Both the position numbers and the translations under genes were made by a program. From the NCBI GenBank assembly GCA_035236585.1, contig CP141139.1, positions 38,201,217 to 38,265,216 on the forward strand: a stretch of DNA of 64,000 nt. Direction: 5' to 3'. Every line of letters begins with the position of its first letter. The first letter of the stretch is position 1. The stretch is from Warburgia ugandensis. Lineage: Eukaryota; Streptophyta; Magnoliopsida; Canellales; Canellaceae. The notes beneath the pieces are model-generated. The model did not search any database and was not told the origin of the DNA. It saw only the letters and a list, made by a program, of their open reading frames with translations. This document shows positions 22,494 to 33,505 of this stretch, one piece after another.

Positions 22494-22998
22494 AGGTACT
22501 CCCCCCACTCTCTGCTTGGATCCCCCCTCACCTTCGTTGCACCTATCCCCCTCTCCCCACCCCACCCCACACCTCCCATCTCTCTGATACCCTACCTGAA
22601 CCCACTCCCTGCCCCCTCTCTGGTCCCACTCGAACCCCCTCACTACCCCCCACCACCTCGCTCTCTAGTCCTCACCTTGCCCCCCACCCCCCTTTGCGGT
22701 CCCCACCCGAACCCCCATCCCTGCCACCCACCTCCCCTCTCTCCAAAGATAACTCACTCGAAACCCCTCTTATCCCCACCTCCCCACTCTTTGGTCTCCA
22801 CCTTGCCCCCCAGCTCCCCCTCTTGGGTATACCACACCCGAACCCCCACCTCCCCCCTCTCCAGTCCCCACCCTACCCCCACCTCCTCACTCTCTAGTTC
22901 CCACCCTATCCCCCACCCCTCCCTCTCTACGGTCTTCACCCAAACCCCCACCTCCCCCTCTCCAGGTCCCCACCCTGCTCCCCACACACCCCAACTAG
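22494..22998. repeat. C-rich minisatellite in CACTA-2
   Basis: This is about 500 bp of irregular repeats built on CTCTCCAGTCCCCACCC and CCCCCACCTCCCC. It is extremely C-rich on the plus strand, hence G-rich on the CACTA-2 sense strand. Proline-rich open frames exist in all forward frames, but they are a product of composition. Confidence 0.85.
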
Positions 22999-23109
22999 CT
23001 AGGTACATACTGGCTTCTCTCTCCTTGATCTTCTTCTTCTTTTCTCAATTTCTTCTCTCTCATTTTTTGTTTATGAAGGGAAGTCTATTTCATGGTTTAA
23101 ACATGGGTG

Positions 23110-23240
23110 AATAAAATTTTTTTTTATATAAAAAATGACTTTAAAAGTGTAGACTTTAAAAGTTGTTTGTATATAAAATGACTTTAAAATGATAACTTTT
23201 AAAGTCGTTTAGAGAAATATGACTTTAAATGTATACACTT
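23110..23240. repeat. Internal subterminal-type palindromes
   Basis: Here are motifs of the same ACTTTAAAAGT/ACTTTTAAAGTC type as the element ends, but placed between ORF1 and ORF2. They may mark an internal promoter region for ORF2 or a relic CACTA end. Confidence 0.65.
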
Positions 23241-23334
23241 ATAAATTTTTTATTTATAATTTTTATTCAAAATATATACACTTTTTATGTTAGTACTTCA
23301 TATATAACATTTACTTAAATTTAAATGAAAAATA

Positions 23335-23566
23335 ATATATATTTGATTGACACTATAAGTTTTCAAAGTTTACTTATGCCACAAAATATGGTGACAACCA
23401 AAATTAAGAAATAAAAATATGTGATAACCAAAGAAGTACAAAAACTGTAGTAATAAAAGAACATAAGAAAAATAAAATGTGGGTGTGTTAGCTTAAATTC
23501 TCCTATTCATTTCAAGAGCTATATATATGCATGTGTGTGTGCATGTGTGAGAGAGATCGTGGTTCT

Positions 23567-23597
<31 letters not shown>

Positions 23598-24079
23598 ATA
23601 TATATATATATAAAAGTTTTCTTGACATTGAAGTCACATACGTTAAACTTTTATAAATTGTTATTCAATGCACATACACTAAAAGTGTACACTTTTAAAG
23701 TGAACATAGGTTCATGCATATAATCTTTGTATGCGCACATAGGGTTCAAGGTTAGGGTTCGAGTTCAAAGATTCAAGGTTTATGGCAAAGGGTTAATTAG
23801 GTTAGGGTTCTATATACTTAATTTTAAATGAATATATATATATATATGTATGTAAGTAAGTATTTAATTGATACTAAGCTTCCAAAGTTAACTTGCATCA
23901 CAAAATATTATAGAAAGACTCCTAAAGAAATAAAAATATGTGATAACCAAAGAAGTACAAAAATTATAGTAATAAAAGAACACAAGCAAAATAAGATGGG
24001 AAATTAATTTTGAGGTGGGAATGTGGGTGTGTATGTTAGCTTAAATTTTCCTGTCCATTTCATGAGTGATATATATGCA

Positions 24080-24116
<37 letters not shown>

Positions 24117-24126
24117 CCATGGTTCT

Positions 24127-24157
<31 letters not shown>

Positions 24158-24430
24158 GTTTTCTTGACACTAAATTCACATAAGTTAAACTTTTATAAAT
24201 TGTTATTTGATGTACATACTTTAAAATTATACACTTTTGAAGTCAACATATATTGTAGTTTCATGCATATATTCTTTGTACACACAAATAAATATGGAAT
24301 TAGGGTTAAATATGTACGTATTTGATTGATAATAAGCTTCCAAAAATTACTTGCATCATAAAATATTGTAGAAAGAATATGTGATAACCAAAGAAGTACA
24401 AAAACTATAGTAATAAAAGAACATTAAGCA
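23335..24430. repeat. ~530-bp tandem duplication with AT and GA tracts
   Basis: Copy 1 (about 23,335-23,750), copy 2 (about 23,863-24,315) and a partial third (about 24,318-24,430) share AAATATGTGATAACCAAAGAAG, GTGGGTGTGT..GTTAGCTTAAATT, a TG/GA tract, GGTTCTTATATATA and TTCTTGACA. (AT)n tracts sit at 23,567-23,612 and 24,127-24,153, and (GA)n at 24,091-24,116. No coding is seen. Confidence 0.85.
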
Positions 24431-24459
24431 AAAAGAGAACGGTAATTAATTATGATGTG

Positions 24460-24640
24460 TGTTATAATTTTAAAGTCATTTTTAGAAAAAAAGACAACTT
24501 TAATAGTCTTAACTTCTAAAGTTGTTTTTCTTAAAACGACTTTAAATGTCTTAACTTTTAAAGTCATTTTCAATAAAATGACTTTAAAAGGCTTAACTTT
24601 TAAACTCATTTGATTGAAAACGATTTAAAAGTATACAATA
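24460..24640. repeat. Internal subterminal-type palindromes, second block
   Basis: A regular series of AACTTTTAAAGTC.TTT and AAAACGACTTTAAA motifs follows the duplicated block and precedes ORF1 of CACTA-2. It resembles the terminal arrays closely. Confidence 0.7.
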
Positions 24641-24924
24641 TTTTGTACTTTTTTATAATTTTTTTAATTCAAAATATATACATCTATTGTGTTAGTACTT
24701 AATAATATGTAACAAGTAATATACAAAGAAATGGCCTTTTTATGATAGTGAAAATTGATTCATGCATTCTTTTTATGCACGCACACACACACACACATAT
24801 ATAGCTCACTGTTAATATTGATCCATATAGTTCATGACAAAAGCAGATCTAAAAATTATAAACATGAAATTATATATATATATTACAATTGATTAATATA
24901 CATATTCCAAGTACCCCAAAATAT

Positions 24925-27900
24925 ATATTGTTTTCGAACCTAGGAACCTTCCTCCCCATTGTCACACACATAATCCTCATGCTCACCAAGTAGTGCTTCA
25001 ATTGATGGGATTGTTTTGGTAATGGAAAGGTAAATGATTTCAGCATCTCCTAGGTCGTCTTCCTCATAAAAATCCCTCGGACAAGATGATGAAATTGTTG
25101 ATCATCTCTTATCACGTTCATCTTATATGTATAAGCGACAACCATTGATGGCATATCTGGCATATTTTATTACTTCTGGTTGTAGTCCCATTGCCATCCA
25201 GCCCAAGGTTTCTGATATATCATTGCCTACCACTTTTCTCTAATCTTGAATCTGTGTATATTAAGTAGGCTTAAGTAAGATTAATACATACATACATACA
25301 TATATATATATTACAGAATCTACTTTTCTAACTTAAGTGATCTTTCTTTCCTTTTAAAAAGTGCGACAATGCTCAAATTGTAGCCACTTCTATTTCTTTG
25401 TGTAACTTGGATTCTTTGCCTTGAGTACATCCATATGTTCACTACGTACACACAAATTAATAGAGTAATCATGGAAAATGTAATTAACCATAAGCAATTA
25501 AATTTTACATAAGTGCAAGCATGCATGATGAACTTACTCAATGTAAGGTTGGACTTCATCAACATTTCGTAATGCATAAAGATACGCCTGGTCTCATTCT
25601 TTATAGTCAACTATCAATACACGACCACTTGATAGAGGTTTGCCAACCTTTGGATCATGAAATGCAACTGATTATTTCTTTCTTGGGATTCCAATAGCAT
25701 TCACTCCTGCTAAGTACTCTGTGTAAAACTCCACTACTTCCTCTGCAATATAACATTCACTTATATCTCTAATTAGATGTGATTACATACATACCCTTTT
25801 AAAAGTTTCATGTATTTCTCAAACAGATACATCCATCATAAGTAAACTGGCCCATAGAGTTTAACCTCATCAATGAGGTGCACTGTTAAGTGTACCATGA
25901 TGTCAAAGAAGGATGGTGGGAAGATTGTCTCAAGCTCACATAAAGTTGTCACTAAATGATCTTGAGTTTCTTGTAATTTTGAAACATCAACCATCTTCTT
26001 GCATAAAGCATTAAAGAAGTAGCAGAATTTTGTAATAGCACCCTAACTTTGTCTAGTAACACAGAACGTATTGCTATAGGTAGTAGTTGTTGCATCAATG
26101 CATGGAAATCATGGAACTTCATCCTAACAATTTTAGCTCTTCCATGGAAAGAATGTTTTTAAAGTTCGAAGAGTAGCCATTTGGGACTTTGAGCTTGAAC
26201 AAGGTTTTACACATTGTTCTCCTCTCCTCTCTATCGAGAGTATAACTTGCCTTAGGTAGGTATGTTCCTTGATTGCCCCTAACCTCAGGGTGCAACCTCC
26301 TCTTCAAACCCATGTTCATAAGATCCATTCGAGTTACAAGCCTAGCCTTTGTTTTTCTTAGGATATTAAGCAAGGTACTAGTCAAGCTTTCGCACACATT
26401 CTTCTCAATGTGCATGATATCAAGCACATGGCGCATATGCAATGATTTTCAGTATGGTAGATGAAAAAATATTAATTTCTTCTTCCAACAACTTTTACAA
26501 TTACTTTCACCTACACCTTTACTTGAATTCTTTGTATTCTTTCCCCACAAGAAATTAATATTTTCAACCTGCTCCAATACCTGATGTCCTGTCAACATCT
26601 TTGGAGGTGTCCTTATCTCTACACTCTCGTTAAATTCTCCCTTCTTAGAACGATATGGATGGTCTCTGCACTACCATCTTCTGTGCTTAAGGAATGCCAT
26701 TTTCCTACCATGTTTAAGTCGTATAGCACATATTTGATCACTACAGATATGACAAGTATTGTAACCCTTCATAGTGCATCTAGACAAATTACAATATGCA
26801 GGGAAGTTGCTTATTGTCCACAACAATATAGCCTTCAGGGTGAATGACTCTTTCTTGTATGCATCGTATGCTTCATAGCCTATGTCCCATAATGTCTCAA
26901 GATCATTGAGCAAGGGAGACAAGTACACATCAATGTCATTCCCTGGGAGCTTTGGACCCAATATCAACATAGTTAGCATTATGAACTTCCTCTTCATACA
27001 TAGAGATGGTGGCAAGTTGTAACAAACTAATATAACGGGCCAACATCTATACCTACTACTCATAGAATCATGAGGACTAATCCCGTTTGTAGATAATGTT
27101 AAACGTAGGTTTCTAGGTTCTTCACCAAAATTAGGACACATGAAGTCTACAAGTTTCCATGCTAGGCTATCTGCTAGATGGTGTGAAAAGCTATCAACTA
27201 CTCTGTCATGGGCATGCCACATTAATTTCTTTGCTATTTTTATTATACAAAACATTCTTTTGAACCTTGGAATAGGGGGGAAGTACTATAGAACCTTTGT
27301 AAGAACGCTTATAACTGTCTCAATTGAATTTTTCTTTAACTTCCATCTTGGCTGTTCACAAGTTGGGAACTAAGTTTTATCCTAGTGCTCCTTTCTATAC
27401 AAGATGTGATCATTGGGACACGCATGTATCTTCTCATACTTCAACCCAAGTGCAGCCATGGTTTTCTTTGCCTCCCATGTGGACCTCGCTAATTTATTGT
27501 CCTTCGGTAGCATCTTACCCATTACTTTCAATACTTCTATAAAACCTTGATCTGAAAAATCAAATCTTGATTTCACTTTGTAAAGTTCTACCACTGCGGA
27601 TAGCTTGGTATAATCTTTACACTTAAGGTACAATGGCTAATTAGCTTCCTCTAATGTATCATGACATTGTTCAAGGTCATCCTGGAAGTCATTGTGCATC
27701 TCGAAATATTGGTACAGCTGTACTGTTGTCTCCAACACTTCCTATAGTTTCTTGATCATATATTCTAAGCCTTGTTGAGGGCCTATGTGGAAGTTCTTCT
27801 CCATGCCAAATCCATGGGTGGTAGCTTTCATCGATTCCATTAAAGCACAAGTATTCTCTCAACACCCTACAATTACTTTTTTCATGTTTCCACATTTTGA

Positions 27901-28020
27901 GCGTGGACAATGAATGCGATTATGATCAACACCTGCCTTAAGTGCAAACTCTATGAAATTTTCTTTACCCTCATATTCTTTTGATGTCTTTGTCATAGAT
28001 ATCCAAGCATATTTATCCAT
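24925..28020 (-). pseudogene. CACTA-2 ORF1 transposase (Transpos_assoc-TNP2-DUF4218-DUF4216)
   Basis: This is the best-preserved transposase in the window. The start ATG at 28,020 opens MDKYAWISMTKTSKEYEGKE. The Transpos_assoc motif includes AGVDHNRIHCPRSKCGN and HGFGMEK after a frame change, and a later part ends LGLKYEKIHACPNDHILY (27,400). A 194-codon open TNP2 core (26,671-27,255) has YNLPPSLCMKRKFIM, LPGNDIDVYLSPLLNDLETLW, KGYNTCHIC and MAFLKHRRW. Then come LEQVENINFLWGKNTKNSS (26,550) and MHMRHVLDIMHIEKNVCESL with MEELKLLG (26,119-26,442). DUF4218 is degraded to about 25,690. DUF4216 keeps only its ends, from MGLQPEVIKYARYAINGC (25,160) straight to the acidic FYEEDDLGDAEI tail (25,060). 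About half a dozen stops are present. Confidence 0.88.
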
Positions 28021-28450
28021 TATCACAAAAAATCAAAGCAAATTTGCATGGAGACTTGTAAGACATGAAAAAATTAGGTTATGCATTTTAACAAACATTA
28101 GAGATTCACAAATTAGAAGTTTTCAAAATAACAACATTTCATGGAAATTTCAATTAACAATAAAAAAAGGAAAATTATGGAAAACACATTCATGAATAAA
28201 ATCAACTTTCAAAAGAAAAATTTCTAACCCACAACCTTGTAAAAAATCTTCAAATAAGCATAATACTTATGAGACAAACATAGAAATAATAACCAACACT
28301 CAAAAATCAATTTTGACCCCGAATTTGTCAATGTAATCCCAATTCACATAGGTAGGATTTGGTTTGGAGCAGGGAAATAGAAGTCTGGTTCAGTTTTTGT
28401 GAACAAATAATAAATAGAGAGTGCAATGCAGAAGTCGATGAAATAATTCT
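28021..28450 (-). other. CACTA-2 ORF1 upstream intron/leader
   Basis: This is AT-rich non-coding DNA directly upstream of the transposase ATG. No motif is recognised. Confidence 0.5.
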
Positions 28451-28464
28451 TAAAATAAAAGAAC

Positions 28465-30430
28465 AATAGAAGTCATTTAAAAAAAAACGACTTTAAAAGT
28501 CAATACCAATAAAGTCATTCTTTTTAAAACAACTTTTAAAATCTATACTTTTAAAGTCATTTTGTTGAAAATGACTTTAATAATTTTTAAATTTTCAATT
28601 GCAATTTTTATTTATTTACCTTTTACACATTACTAATTTACATAAATACACAATGAAACTGATTTTACAACACAATCAAATGTATATTTATAAACAAACA
28701 CATCAACAAGGAAATCAAATTATTTTTTTACTACATCCAATGTTACATATTATTAAATCTTAGCAGCCAAGATCAAATAGCGAATTTTCTCTTTTTCATC
28801 AAAATCTGGTCTAGTATTTTGGTGACACCACTCTTTTTCTTCAAAATAGGACATAAGTTGATATTATAACCACCCTCTTCATCAAACCCTAATTTTGGGT
28901 GAGAACCACAAATCGTATTGTTCTGTCTTTCTTCAACAGTGACGCTTGAGAGAGAAGTAGTTATCATTTTCAATGAAATCATATGATTTTGGAAAAACTA
29001 AGATGATCTAATAGATACTTTAACCCCATGATATGTAGTGTGAAAACCCACATGCTCTACAAAATAAAAATAAAGAAAAGTTAGCATTAAGAAAAGAAAT
29101 ATTCATGTGATTAAAAAAAAAATTATGGTTTACTTATAGTTTTTTCCATGACACAAACTGTCAAAATATAAAAAATGGAAAGTAAGATGGGAAAAAGAAA
29201 GTAGCATGAGGACCAAAATGAAGCCATCATGCCAAAATCATGAGAAGAAGATAAAGAAAAAAATGTACTATGAGAGCTATTTATAAATCATCGAAGAGTT
29301 TAGAAGTTGTTTAGTGATAAACAACTTTGAAAATATTTAACTTTTGAAGTAGCTTAGAAGTAAATGATTTTCAAAGTGAGGGACTTTTAAAGTCATTTAT
29401 ATATAAATGACTTTAAAAGTCCATTCCACTAAATAAAATATTTCTGCCAAATTTATCGCGATACTTTTCAAGTCACTTCCTTAAAACGACTTCAAAAGTT
29501 ATGCATTTTTAAAGTCATTTTTTATGAAAATGACTTCAAATAATTTTTAAATTTTCAAATAAAACATATATTCATTTAGCTTTTGTACGTTACAAATTTG
29601 CATAAATACACAATGAAACTAACTTTACAACACAATCAGATGTATATATATAAACAAACAAATCAACAAGGAAATCAAATTATTTTTTTATTACATCCAA
29701 TGTTACATATATGTGAAAATGTTACATATTATTAGATCTTGTCAGCCAAGATCAAACAGAGAATTTGCTCTTTTCATCAAAATCTGGCCTAGTGTTTAGC
29801 TGACACCACCACTTTTCATCAAAAAAGGCCAAAAGTTGATATTATAACTACCTCTCTTCATCAAAACCTAATTTTGGATGAGAACCACAAATCGTATTAT
29901 TGTCTTTTTCTTCAATAGTGAGGCTTGAGAGAGAAGTAGTTGTCATTTTCAATGAAATCATATGATTTTGGCAAATCAGGATGATCAAACAGATACTTTA
30001 ACCCCATGATATGTAGTGTAAAAACCCCATGATCTATAAAATAAAATAAAATAAAAAAAATTTAGTAACGAGAAAAGAAGTATTTATGTCATTTAAAAGA
30101 AGTTGTGATTTACTTATAGTTTTTTCAATGATACAAATAGTGAAAATATAAAAATGAAAGTAGGAAGGGAAAAAGAGAGCAGCATAAGGCCCAAAAATGA
30201 AGCCATCATGCCACAACCATGAGAACAAGATAAAAGAAAAAATGTACTTCGACATCTTATTTATAAACCATTAATAGTTGTTTGGTGATAAACAACTTTG
30301 AAAATATGTCACTTTTGAAGTCACTTAGCACTAAATGACTTTAAAAGTCCATTCCTGCCAAATTTATTGTGATAATTTTCAAGTCGCTTCCTTAAAATGA
30401 CTTCAATAGTTATGCATTTTTAAAGTCATT
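28465..30430 (-). repeat. ~970-bp tandem duplication of the CACTA-2 5' leader
   Basis: Copy A (about 28,465-29,440) and copy B (about 29,440-30,430) match over landmarks CATAAATACACAATGAAACT, GATCAAA.AG.GAATTT, AAAATCTGG, CCTAATTTTGG.TGAGAACC and AACAACTTTGAAAATAT, each offset by about 960-975 bp. Each copy contains a subterminal palindrome block and a leader-like pyrimidine-rich minus-strand segment. CACTA-4 carries one copy of the same leader at 42,300-42,390. Confidence 0.85.
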
Positions 30431-30674
30431 TTTAAAAAATTGACTTCATAAGTTATCAACTTTTGAAATCGTTTTCATAAAAACAACTTTAAAAGTTCTT
30501 CCTGTGAAAAATTCTCTCCTCATGCCAATTTTTTAAAGTCACTTAGACTTAAACAACTTCTTAAGTATATATTTTTAGGTCGTTTATTTTCAAACGACTT
30601 CTAAAATATTTATAAAGTTGGTAGTTGTATAAGTGACTTCTTTATGCTGACTTTAAAACCCTCGTGTAGTAGTG
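30270..30674 (-). repeat. CACTA-2 5' terminal and subterminal repeats
   Basis: The outermost 5' end reads CACTACTACACGAGGGTTTT on the minus strand, followed by TAAAGAAGTCACTTATAC and palindromic ACTTTTAAAGTCATTT units. CACTA-3 shares TAAAGAAGTC at the same distance from its terminus. Confidence 0.88.
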
Positions 30675-31470
30675 AACATTGGCATTCCTTCACTACTTGG
30701 CTTCATCAAAAGGTATTTAATTACAAGGAAATAATTCTTCCTCCACTTAATTGATTTGTAATAGCATATTCATGTATACATTAATCATCTCAATTAAGTA
30801 ATATTATAAATAGGTTTTACATTAGTGAGATATTCTAGGTCAAAATATTGTTGAATCCTTAGGTTGAATGGCAATTGGACCTCAACCAAAAATAATAAAG
30901 TATGTTCGATATGCCATCAATGGTTATCTTATTCACACAAAATACCTTGATAAGTTAAGAGGACAACATGGTAATGGTGTTAGCTTAGTTGCTAAAGCTA
31001 CTTTCTTATCTAATTCAAAATATAACAACCTAATTGTAGCCAATAATACTTGTTACGGGGTTATATGTGAGATATGCAAGTTGGATTATACTTGTAGAAC
31101 TATAGTTGTGTTTAAGTGTGATTGAGTCTAACACAACAAAGATGGCATCAAACCCAATGCCCTTGTTTTGAAATTTGTTGACCTCAATAAGATTGGCTAT
31201 TAAAATGACTAGATTATTTTGGCATGTCAAGATAAACTTGTGTTTTATGTACCAGATGGACATGATATGGGATGGTCATCTGTTTTATCAGCCACCTCAT
31301 GAGACATCTATGTTGAAGATGACCTAGGTGACATGACAATTGATTGCCATTCAACCACTACAATAATGCCATCAATTGATCTAATCAGGAAGAATGAGAT
31401 GGATTACGTGCATGATGTTGGTGAGGAGTGTGCTTGGGTTGAATTAGATTGTATATGCAGGGCCAAATTA
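30675..31470 (+). pseudogene. CACTA-1 ORF1 resumed: DUF4216 region
   Basis: After the CACTA-2 insertion, the CACTA-1 transposase gene resumes with a CACTACTTGGCTTCATCAAAAGG segment equivalent to 41,000-41,020 in CACTA-3. Its DUF4216 module follows: MAIGPQPKIIKYVRYAINGY, then SNSKYNNLIVANNTCYGVIC and EICKLDYTCRTIVVFKCD (30,868-31,122). Past a stop comes LVFYVPDGHDM and the acidic tail VEDDLGDMTID (about 31,330). This is the fullest DUF4216 copy here. DUF4216 has no established biochemical role. About 250 bp present in CACTA-3 (40,755-41,000) is missing at the insertion point. Confidence 0.85.
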
Positions 31471-32330
31471 AAATGTTTGTAACATCTCAAGTAGCTAATG
31501 AATTAATCAATTTTACAAATCATGTGTCATGCTAAACACAAGTTATACATCAAGGAAATGAAGGATGGGGATAACCTTTGCACTTCGTAGGCTACTAAGA
31601 TTTTGAAGATCCAGAGAACAGGGAAAACTATTTTAATACATATAAGATGATTATTCATAAACTATCTTATACTATTAAAATAAAAATAAGGAGGAGAGAT
31701 TGGCAAGAAAGACAACCATATAATGTAAGATGGTTTTAAAAAAATTGTCATATATTTACCATAAAATAGAAGATCATTTTTTGAAAACTATCTTATATTT
31801 TAAGAAGATAGGATGGTTTTTCAAAAATATCTTATATTATAGAAATATAGGATGGTTTTCTAAAATTGTCTTACATTTAAGAAATGCAGGATGGCTTTTT
31901 CAAACATCTTGTATTCCATAAATATAAAATGCTCATATTTTAATGAATATAAGATGGTTTAAAAAAACTATCTTATATTCCTTTACTCATACTAAACCAC
32001 CAATCCCACCCCCACCCTCCCCACAAAAAAATTTCAAAAAACCCTCTTCATTAATCAATGAAATCTTTCAAATTGATGATGCTCTAAAATCATCTTAATT
32101 ATATGACTACTAATGATATTTTTAGGATAATTTTTATTACTAATTTCAGGACCTTCTTTAGCACTGTTAGTTAAGAGTTAATATCTAATTCTAGTGTTCC
32201 TTTCCTAAGACTTAATTGTTTTAATATGTATCCTATTTATGTACACCAACTATGCATTTAGATGGTGGTTTTTTCTAATTCTGTATGTATGTTGTTGTTT
32301 TCTACATGTATTATTTTCACTTATGTAGGA
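31471..32330 (+). other. CACTA-1 interior with a separate short palindrome array
   Basis: No gene is seen. Between about 31,640 and 31,975 there is an array of TATAAGATGGTTTT and AAAACTATCTTATA motifs facing each other, about 30-40 bp apart. The design is like the CACTA subterminal repeats but the motif differs, so an insertion of another small inverted-repeat element is possible. The rest is AT-rich. Confidence 0.55.
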
Positions 32331-32332
32331 AA

Positions 32333-32445
32333 CATGAAACATGAAGAAAGTGAGCATCACGAAGAACAATCCACCACATGTACACCTATAGAAAGGGTAG
32401 AGGCTAAAAAAATTAAAGCATATCACTAAGAGAAAGTCAAAGGGA
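32333..32445 (+). pseudogene. CACTA-1 ORF2, first-exon fragment
   Basis: After a TAG acceptor-like site the sequence translates as KHEESEHHEEQSTTCTPIER, then EAKKIKAYH, a stop, and EKVKG. It resembles the charged HEKHEQEANMSTTPKRKGKG-type start of CACTA-2 ORF2 (20,770-20,840). It stops at the CACTA-3 terminus at 32,446; I could not find its continuation downstream. Confidence 0.5.
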
Positions 32446-32960
32446 CACTACTAAAATTGATGCTTTTAAAGTAAAAATAAAGAAGTCAGTTTTTTGACCA
32501 TCGACTTCATAGAATACAAGTTGTTAATAAAAAATGAATTTAAAAACCCTATTTAAGAAGTTTGTTTTAAAAGAACGACTTCTTTAGTCTGGCATGGGAA
32601 ACATTTTTTCACAAGAATCTTTTACATTGTCATTTTTTGAAAAATGACTTCAAAAGTATGGAATTTTGAAGTCTTTTACTACAAACGACTTTAAAAACCT
32701 AGAATTTCAAAGTCATTTTTTAGGAAATGACTTTAAAATTGTTTCCTAATAATGAATTCGCAATCCTCTAGTTTACTTTAGTGGGAATAAATTTTTTTTT
32801 GTGGAAAAAGATTTTAGAAGTTGTTTCCAAAAAAATGACTGTAAAAGTGTCCTAGCTTTTGAAGTCATTTTTGTGGAAATGACTTTCAAAAATTTTAAAG
32901 TAATTTCTTTTAACAACTTTAGTTGTTAAAGTCATCTTCTAAAACCGACTTTCAAAGTAG
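32446..32960 (+). repeat. CACTA-3 5' terminal and subterminal repeats
   Basis: CACTACTAAAATTG is followed by ACTTCAAAAGT/AATTTTGAAGTC-type palindromes with spacers of 15-30 bp. A GTTTTAGAAG-like variant block lies at 32,810-32,960. Confidence 0.85.
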
Positions 32961-33357
32961 TACTTTGTTTTAAGAATTTTGACATCGTCTTATGGTTTTC
33001 TACTTTCTAATACTTCATCTATGCACAAACTGAAGCTTATATAGGTTGATTTCATTGTAGTTATCTTCGACCAAATCAATTGTGAATTGGAATTACATAT
33101 AGATATATTCCCAATCGATATAAATTTGAGTGTTTCTTAGTATCTCTTTGTTTGTCTCATATATATGTATCCTTGATATATTTTACATGCACGGTGAATT
33201 TAATTTTTTTTAAAATGTATTTGTCATTATTTGCATCTTTCTTCATTATTAATTGGAAATTTCCACATGTGTATATGTAATTTAGTTTTTTCAAATACTT
33301 ATAATTCTTGTATACCTATTATTTAGTAAATTACCTTATCAAGCTCAAAATGTGGTG

Positions 33358-33505
33358 CAGGTGGTGATTGTAATCGCATGCATAGTCCATGCTCAAAATG
33401 TGAAAAATTAAAAAAAGTAAGTCTAGGGGTGTTGAGAGAACACTTATGCTTCAAGGGAATCAATGAAAGCCATCACTGATGGATTTGGCATGGAGAAGAA
33501 CTTCT
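33358..33505 (+). pseudogene. CACTA-3 ORF1, Transpos_assoc exon, first half
   Basis: After an intron-like GTGCAG acceptor the translation reads GGDCNRMHSPCSKCEKLKK, then VSLGVLREHLCFKGINESHH, a TGA, and WIWHGEELL. This is the Transpos_assoc (PF13963-type) Cys motif and WIWHGE hallmark found at the start of CACTA transposases. The exon is split by the LTR retrotransposon at 33,506 and resumes at 39,613 in the same reading frame. Confidence 0.85.

Larger units (their letters stand above)
11248..30674 (-). mobile_element. CACTA-2, complete-ended CACTA transposon
   Basis: The left end reads CACTACTACATAGGGGGCTT and the right end, reverse-complemented, CACTACTACACGAGGGTTTT. Both run into palindromic subterminal repeats, the diagnostic structure of CACTA elements. 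The element reads on the minus strand, with ORF1 (transposase) near the right end and ORF2 (Ulp1 protease type) near the left end. The 3-bp flanks are AAT and AAC, a one-base mismatch from the expected duplication. Its target is the DUF4218 part of CACTA-1. The length is about 19.4 kb, of which 5.2 kb is a later solo LTR. Both genes carry stops, so it can move only if helped. Confidence 0.92.

Noticed and set aside
22490..23114. Overlapping proline-rich open frames
   Set aside because: They arise from the C-rich minisatellite in all forward frames and have no domain or conserved start.
23740..23810. Repeated AGGGTT motifs, possible interstitial telomere repeat
   Set aside because: Only scattered GGTTAGGGTTC-like copies occur; there is no regular TTTAGGG array.
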